A DNA stretch of 64,000 nucleotides from Monodelphis domestica (Eukaryota > Chordata > Mammalia > Didelphimorphia > Didelphidae), in the NCBI RefSeq assembly GCF_027887165.1, contig NC_077227.1, positions 541,449,189 through 541,513,188 of the forward strand. The letters run 5' to 3'. The number at the start of each line of letters is the position of its first letter. Position 1 is the stretch's first letter. The notes under the pieces are model-generated. The model made no database searches, was not told the DNA's origin, and worked only from the letters and a program-made list of their open reading frames with translations. The translations under genes and the position numbers were made by a program. Positions 59,786-64,000 of this stretch are shown piece by piece.

Positions 59786-60575
59786 TTTGAATCCAGGTTC
59801 TCTGATTCTAATTAAATATGATTGTTCTCATTTCAGCTGCTTGCTTGTTAATTCTTTTAGTATGATGTACCCTTTTCACTTATTTATGAGGTTTCTGTTT
59901 AAACTTCCTTCAATGATATGGAAATAGCATTTTAGACTTCAGAGTTGAGTCCACGGTAGAAGTCTCAAAGCCATCAAGGAGACCAAAGTCTCCACTGCAT
60001 TGCCAGTTTTCAAGACTGTTGCTTGCCAATTGGACTTTGATGGCTCTGGAAGTGTACTTACTATATCCTAAAAAATCAGAAAGGTTGAATGAATTGATAT
60101 GAAACGAAATAAACAGACTCCAAAAAACATACTACAATGATGACTATAGTGAAGTTTTAACCATCAGTTCATTTACCAAACTATTAATAAACACCACTCT
60201 GTAAGAAGTGCAACATGCAATGTTTGGATAAGACATGATATTTGTACCCATGGAACTTATCACATGCCCTCTTCCTACTACCAGAACTTCAACTGCTACT
60301 TATCATCCACTCTTCACTGGAATTAAACTATAGCAATTATATTCTGAAATTATACTTACATACTCACTATTTTTGAAGTTAATATCACATACTCTTTTTA
60401 TTTACCAGATAAAGAATGTGAACTCTTAAGTTCCAACATTTAGATGGATTCCATAACTGGTTTCTTAACCATATTCAGTGTAGTTCTTAATGGTTCAGTA
60501 CCAAAGTGTCAAGAGACCACCAGTGGCATAATCCAGAGATTTTTGTTTGACTATGCAGTCTCATTTTTGTCAATA
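59786..60575. other. Gene-free stretch
   Basis: No gene. 59930-60060 looks like part of an interspersed repeat that I cannot name. Confidence 0.4.
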
Positions 60576-60579
60576 ATTT

Positions 60580-61420
60580 TTATATAGGCAGAGATACAGG
60601 TTCATCCAATGTGAAGATGATGCCAAAATGGAAGAAATAGCTAGCTAGCTGTACTGCATGACAATCAACATAGAATCCAAAAATTTCTTGACAGGCTAGA
60701 ACATTGGATTAAATCTAAGGGAAGAATTCAATAAATGTAATGTAGTATAGTGTACTTGTATCATAAATGTAAAATTTTACAGTTGGGAACAAAAAAGCAA
60801 CTTCACAAACACAAGATGTCTCAAGCTTAGTTAGGTAGCAGATGTTCTGAAAAAGATTTGTGGGTTTAGGGGATTATAAAGTCAAAACATTAGGAGTGTG
60901 TTCTGACAGCCAAAAAAAGCTAATGCAAACTTGAACTACATCAAGAGTGTCAAAACTTCTAGCAAAAGGGAGGTCACCTTGCCTGATGTGCTTAGTTCTG
61001 GTCACCGTGGCTTAATAATTACCTTGATAAACAAGACAGTGTGCTGAGGAGGGCAATTACATAGGTGAAAAAAACTTTAATTAATATTATATGAGATTTG
61101 GGTGAAGGGAATTGGCTTTTTTGGCATGGAAATTGGAAGACTCAGAGTATGAAACAGCAATCTTCAAGTATTTGAAGTGTTTCATGTTGAAAAGGGATTA
61201 AACTTTTTTTTTTATCCCAGAGAGCAGAGCCAAGAGCAACTAACTGGTTGAAGTTACAAAGAAACATAGTTTGGTTAGTTGTAGGGGAAAATGTGATAAT
61301 TAAAGCTGTCCAAAAGTGAATAGGCTGCCTAATGAAGTAGTTGGTTACCTTTCCTTAGATATCTTCAGACTGAGATTGGATGTTTACTTGATAAATGTGT
61401 TATGTTGTAAGTAGATATTT
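60580..61420 (+). mobile_element. CR1/L3-lineage LINE, ORF2 C-terminal end and 3' UTR
   Basis: The order follows the CR1-type thumb region: an EEFN-K-NV-like segment (60722-60745), 'agttgggaacaaaaaagcaa', AKKANANL-type codons near 60910-60940, 'gggaggtcaccttgcc', 'agtatttgaagtgtttcatg', 'aattaaagctgtccaaaagt' and 'gctgcctaatgaagtagttg'. Several stops and indels. One of the longer CR1/L3 pieces here; antisense kin at 34918-35245. Confidence 0.6.
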
Positions 61421-61534
61421 ATATTTGTGTTTTACTACACAACACCAAAGCTTCCTTTAGACTTCTGAAACTTATGAGTATGGTAGGCATAGTAAGCAGA
61501 ATATCAGGGACAAAACCAGGTACCTGACCATCAG

Positions 61535-61685
61535 CAGTAGGTCTGAATTCAGGATCTGACATTTACTGGGTCTGTGACCAAGAAAATCATTCAACATTTC
61601 TAAGGTTGTTCTCTGAATCCATAAAAATGAGATAATTATATCTACCTTGATAATTCACAGTTATTTTGAGAAATGTTTGATTGCT
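61535..61685 (+). mobile_element. MIR SINE, sense, diverged
   Basis: 'gaattcaggatctgacattt', 'gggtctgtgaccaagaaaat' and 'ccataaaaatgagataatta'. Confidence 0.5.
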
Positions 61686-62395
61686 ATATTGAAGATGGAT
61701 TGGAGATGGAAAATAATGAAACAAGAAAACTGATTAAGTAGCTAGATCAATAGACTAAATGATTGTCTTTAATATAATTATTTATATGACCCAATGAATA
61801 ATAAATAATATTAATATATAATGAATATTAAACATATTTAAAATAATTTATAACCATAAGTAATATCTTCTACTCTTCACTATTCACTCAAAAATAAGAC
61901 TTCTGAAACAGAATATATTGTATTCCTCTGGAAATACCCATTTGGGGTATTTCCCACAATGTGCTGTAGCCTTCTTTGTGACTCATAACCAATTTTTTAA
62001 AGTAAGACTGAATAAAAAATTACCTTTTTGTGATGCTTGGTTGAGGTTAGTTTACTTGGCTTGTCCTGAATTTAAGTAGGAGATAACATTTGCTATTTGT
62101 TATCCCTTGTTATTGAATTAATGAAGGAAACAATGTGTGTTAAATTGTGTACTTTATTTTGTCATCACTTCCTTGGCTATAAGTTTCACTGTACATACAA
62201 CAATCACTAAATAAATACAATTAACTTCTAATTGGAATCCCCATGTTTGCTACTGATTTTGTAAAACAGGCTAGGATGTAGTGACAGTATCAAAAGGTTT
62301 TTGAGATATATTTAGCAAGTCTATAAATTCTTAACAAGTATTTGACAACAATGATTCATTAGTCACTAGGTATTTGGGGGAGGCGTGTAAATAAA
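61686..62395. other. Gene-free AT-rich stretch
   Basis: 61770-61860 is nearly pure AT. Nothing supported. Confidence 0.5.
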
Positions 62396-62399
62396 TATA

Positions 62400-63365
62400 T
62401 AGTGACACTAGGAGAATTTTGAGGGAAACATAAGGTTCCAAGAGATGGAGGTTAGTTTGAATGCAGTGTAATCATGGGGAAGACTTCATACAGAGTTGGG
62501 ATATGGAATTTCCCATATAGAAAAAAAACAGAAACAACAGTTTTGCTTGACCATAGAGTATGAAGAAAAGGTAAGTTGGAACTAGGTATTAGGGATATAA
62601 AAACTAAACAGAGGAAGTTATATTTGATCTTAAAGCCAACAAGTAATCATAGGAATTGATTGCATAGAGGTATGATAAGGTCAGATCTATAGTTTAGAAT
62701 AATCATTGTATCAGCTATAGAGTGAACTGCAAAAGGTAGAAACATGAAAGAGGGAGAGAAATCAAGAGGAAATAGTAATATCTTCTGCCTGAAAGAGGAT
62801 TAGGTCCTGAACCAAGAAGATGACCATGTGAGTGGAGAGAAATGAAATGGATACCAGTGAACTGGAGGTAGAAACAAGAAGATTTGGTGACTGATTGAGG
62901 CATGAGATGAGGAAAAGTAAAAGGTAGAGAGAATGGCAACATTTTGATCTTGGATGAATGGGAAAATAGTGTTGCCCCTAACAGAAAAAAAGAAAATTTC
63001 ACAAGACTGGATATTGAAGAGAGGACTAATAATTGGATTTTAGTCATTTCAGTATGATGCCTCTGGTGCATCCTGTTTGCAATAGGCAGTTGGGAACACA
63101 TGGCCAGCTCAGGAATGGTATTAGGAGAGACTTTATAGATTTTATAGTTATTTATAGACTACCTTCTTTGAAGAATTAAAGATATGGGTTACCAAAAGTG
63201 TAATGAAGAAGTCTATGGTAAGTGTGAGGAGACTGCAGCAAGTTACCAAAGTAGCATTGAATAAGACAAGTAGCACGAAGAATGCTATCACAGGGTAGTA
63301 TGAGCAAAATTGAAGTTAGACATGTAGCAAGAGCAAAGGATGCCAATAGGGAGTCCATGTCCTCC
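62400..63365 (+). mobile_element. Unassigned ancient repeat (copy 2, longer)
   Basis: Shares phrases with 49521-49925 in its first 350 bases ('tatttgatcttaaagccaac', 'gataaggtcagatctatag') and continues with 'ggagagaaatgaaatggata' and 'caataggcagttgggaacac'. The 128-codon minus-strand frame (62715-63101) is antisense to it and has no domain. Confidence 0.4.
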
Positions 63366-63484
63366 ATTGTTCTCCAAACAATATAACTGGATTGAAAGAA
63401 AAGTGTTGGAGATTCCAGGAGACTATAGACAAATGTTGCATAGGATTAGAAGGTTACATGGGTTTGGTTTTGTGGGGGTTTTTT

Positions 63485-63615
63485 GCCCTAAATACAACCA
63501 CTAAAAAGAAAGTTCCTTGAGGGCGTGGACTATTTTAGTGTTTCTTTGTATTCCCGGTGTTAACAAAGTGTTTGGCACATAGTAGATGCTTAATAAAAAC
63601 TTATTGACTTCCAAT
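63485..63615 (+). mobile_element. L2-type LINE 3' end, sense
   Basis: A textbook layout: 'aaagttccttgagggcgtgg', 'tttctttgtattcccggtgt', 'gtttggcacatagtagatgc', 'ttaataaaaacttattgact'. Confidence 0.7.
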
Positions 63616-64000
63616 ATAGTACCACCAGATGCAATATAAATTATTTAGAAAACAAAATTTGTTATTTATTTGATATTTTGATGTTTTATTCACATAAACA
63701 TTTCTATAATATATATGGTACTCTTGGAAGAAATTGGGGTCAGGTGTCCATCTTGTTACCTGCAATCTGCATTAAGGAATTCCTTTTATTTCCCCTCACA
63801 GGCAGCAACAATGGTTGTGAAAGAATGAATCTATTGAGCAATGGAGGTCTCACAAGGAATTACAGTCTAGCACATAACTATGCCACATATAGGCATTTAA
63901 CCCTTGATACTATATTCAATCTTCAGTATCTTCTTGTATTATGCTAATTAAGTAAAATAAAAATTATTATTCTTTTGTCATATTCAAAAAATTGAAGCAA
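63616..64000. other. Gene-free end of window
   Basis: AT-rich. The 89-codon frame 63678-63947 has no recognised motif. Confidence 0.45.

Noticed and set aside
62715..63101. 128-codon minus-strand frame
   Set aside because: Antisense to an ancient interspersed repeat, with no domain or conserved motif.

Overview
This window looks like nuclear DNA from a marsupial. It is AT-rich, has almost no coding sequence, and is full of repeats I recognise as marsupial: tRNA-derived SINEs with the typical 'GGTTCAAAT...GGCCTCAGACAC' body and 'GATTCTAAGGCAGAAGGTAAGGG' tail, marsupial-type L1 3' ends on both strands, old MIR, L2 and CR1/L3 remnants, and several families of endogenous-retrovirus solo LTRs. 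I cannot tell whether the species is American or Australian. No bacterial, phage, CRISPR or operon features are present.

There is one convincing gene: an intronless, uninterrupted pyruvate kinase reading frame on the minus strand (15497-17086, 529 codons plus stop). It is a retrocopy of the PKM transcript in its M2 splice form. It has diverged widely in amino-acid sequence (about two thirds identical to remembered mammalian PKM2, by eye), yet it has no frameshift or premature stop, and its single internal length change is exactly one codon. That pattern suggests a retained retrogene rather than a dead pseudogene. The catalytic Lys, Glu, Asp and Thr are kept. Residues around the monovalent-cation site and the fructose-1,6-bisphosphate site are altered, so if it is made it is probably an enzyme with changed regulation.

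Layout. 1-9.7 kb: L1 fragments, a probable LTR at about 4.0-4.6 kb, SINEs, and an LTR-like promoter on the minus strand near 8.5 kb. 10.2-12.9 kb: LTR family A, then LTR family B inserted into an L1 3' end, then a SINE. 14.2-14.7 kb: another LTR with a promoter-like core pointing at the retrogene. 15.5-17.1 kb: the PKM retrogene. 17.2-37.8 kb: mostly ancient SINE/LINE relics, simple repeats and AT-rich DNA with no gene. 37.9-42.4 kb: a (GGAA)n tract followed by a long, decayed L1-type element with tandem 5' monomers, an LTR nested inside it, no recognisable reverse-transcriptase region, and an exact 69-bp tandem duplication in its 3' end. 43.1-48.4 kb: a cluster of LTRs of at least three families. 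48.66-49.26 kb: a relatively CpG-rich, RTE-like element. 49.4-64 kb: old repeats, a second family-B LTR at 52.7-53.3 kb, L1 pieces, and a CR1/L3 LINE at 60.6-61.4 kb.

Repeat names and boundaries come from reading the sequence and from memory of family consensus patterns, without any alignment. Boundaries are approximate, usually within tens of bases.
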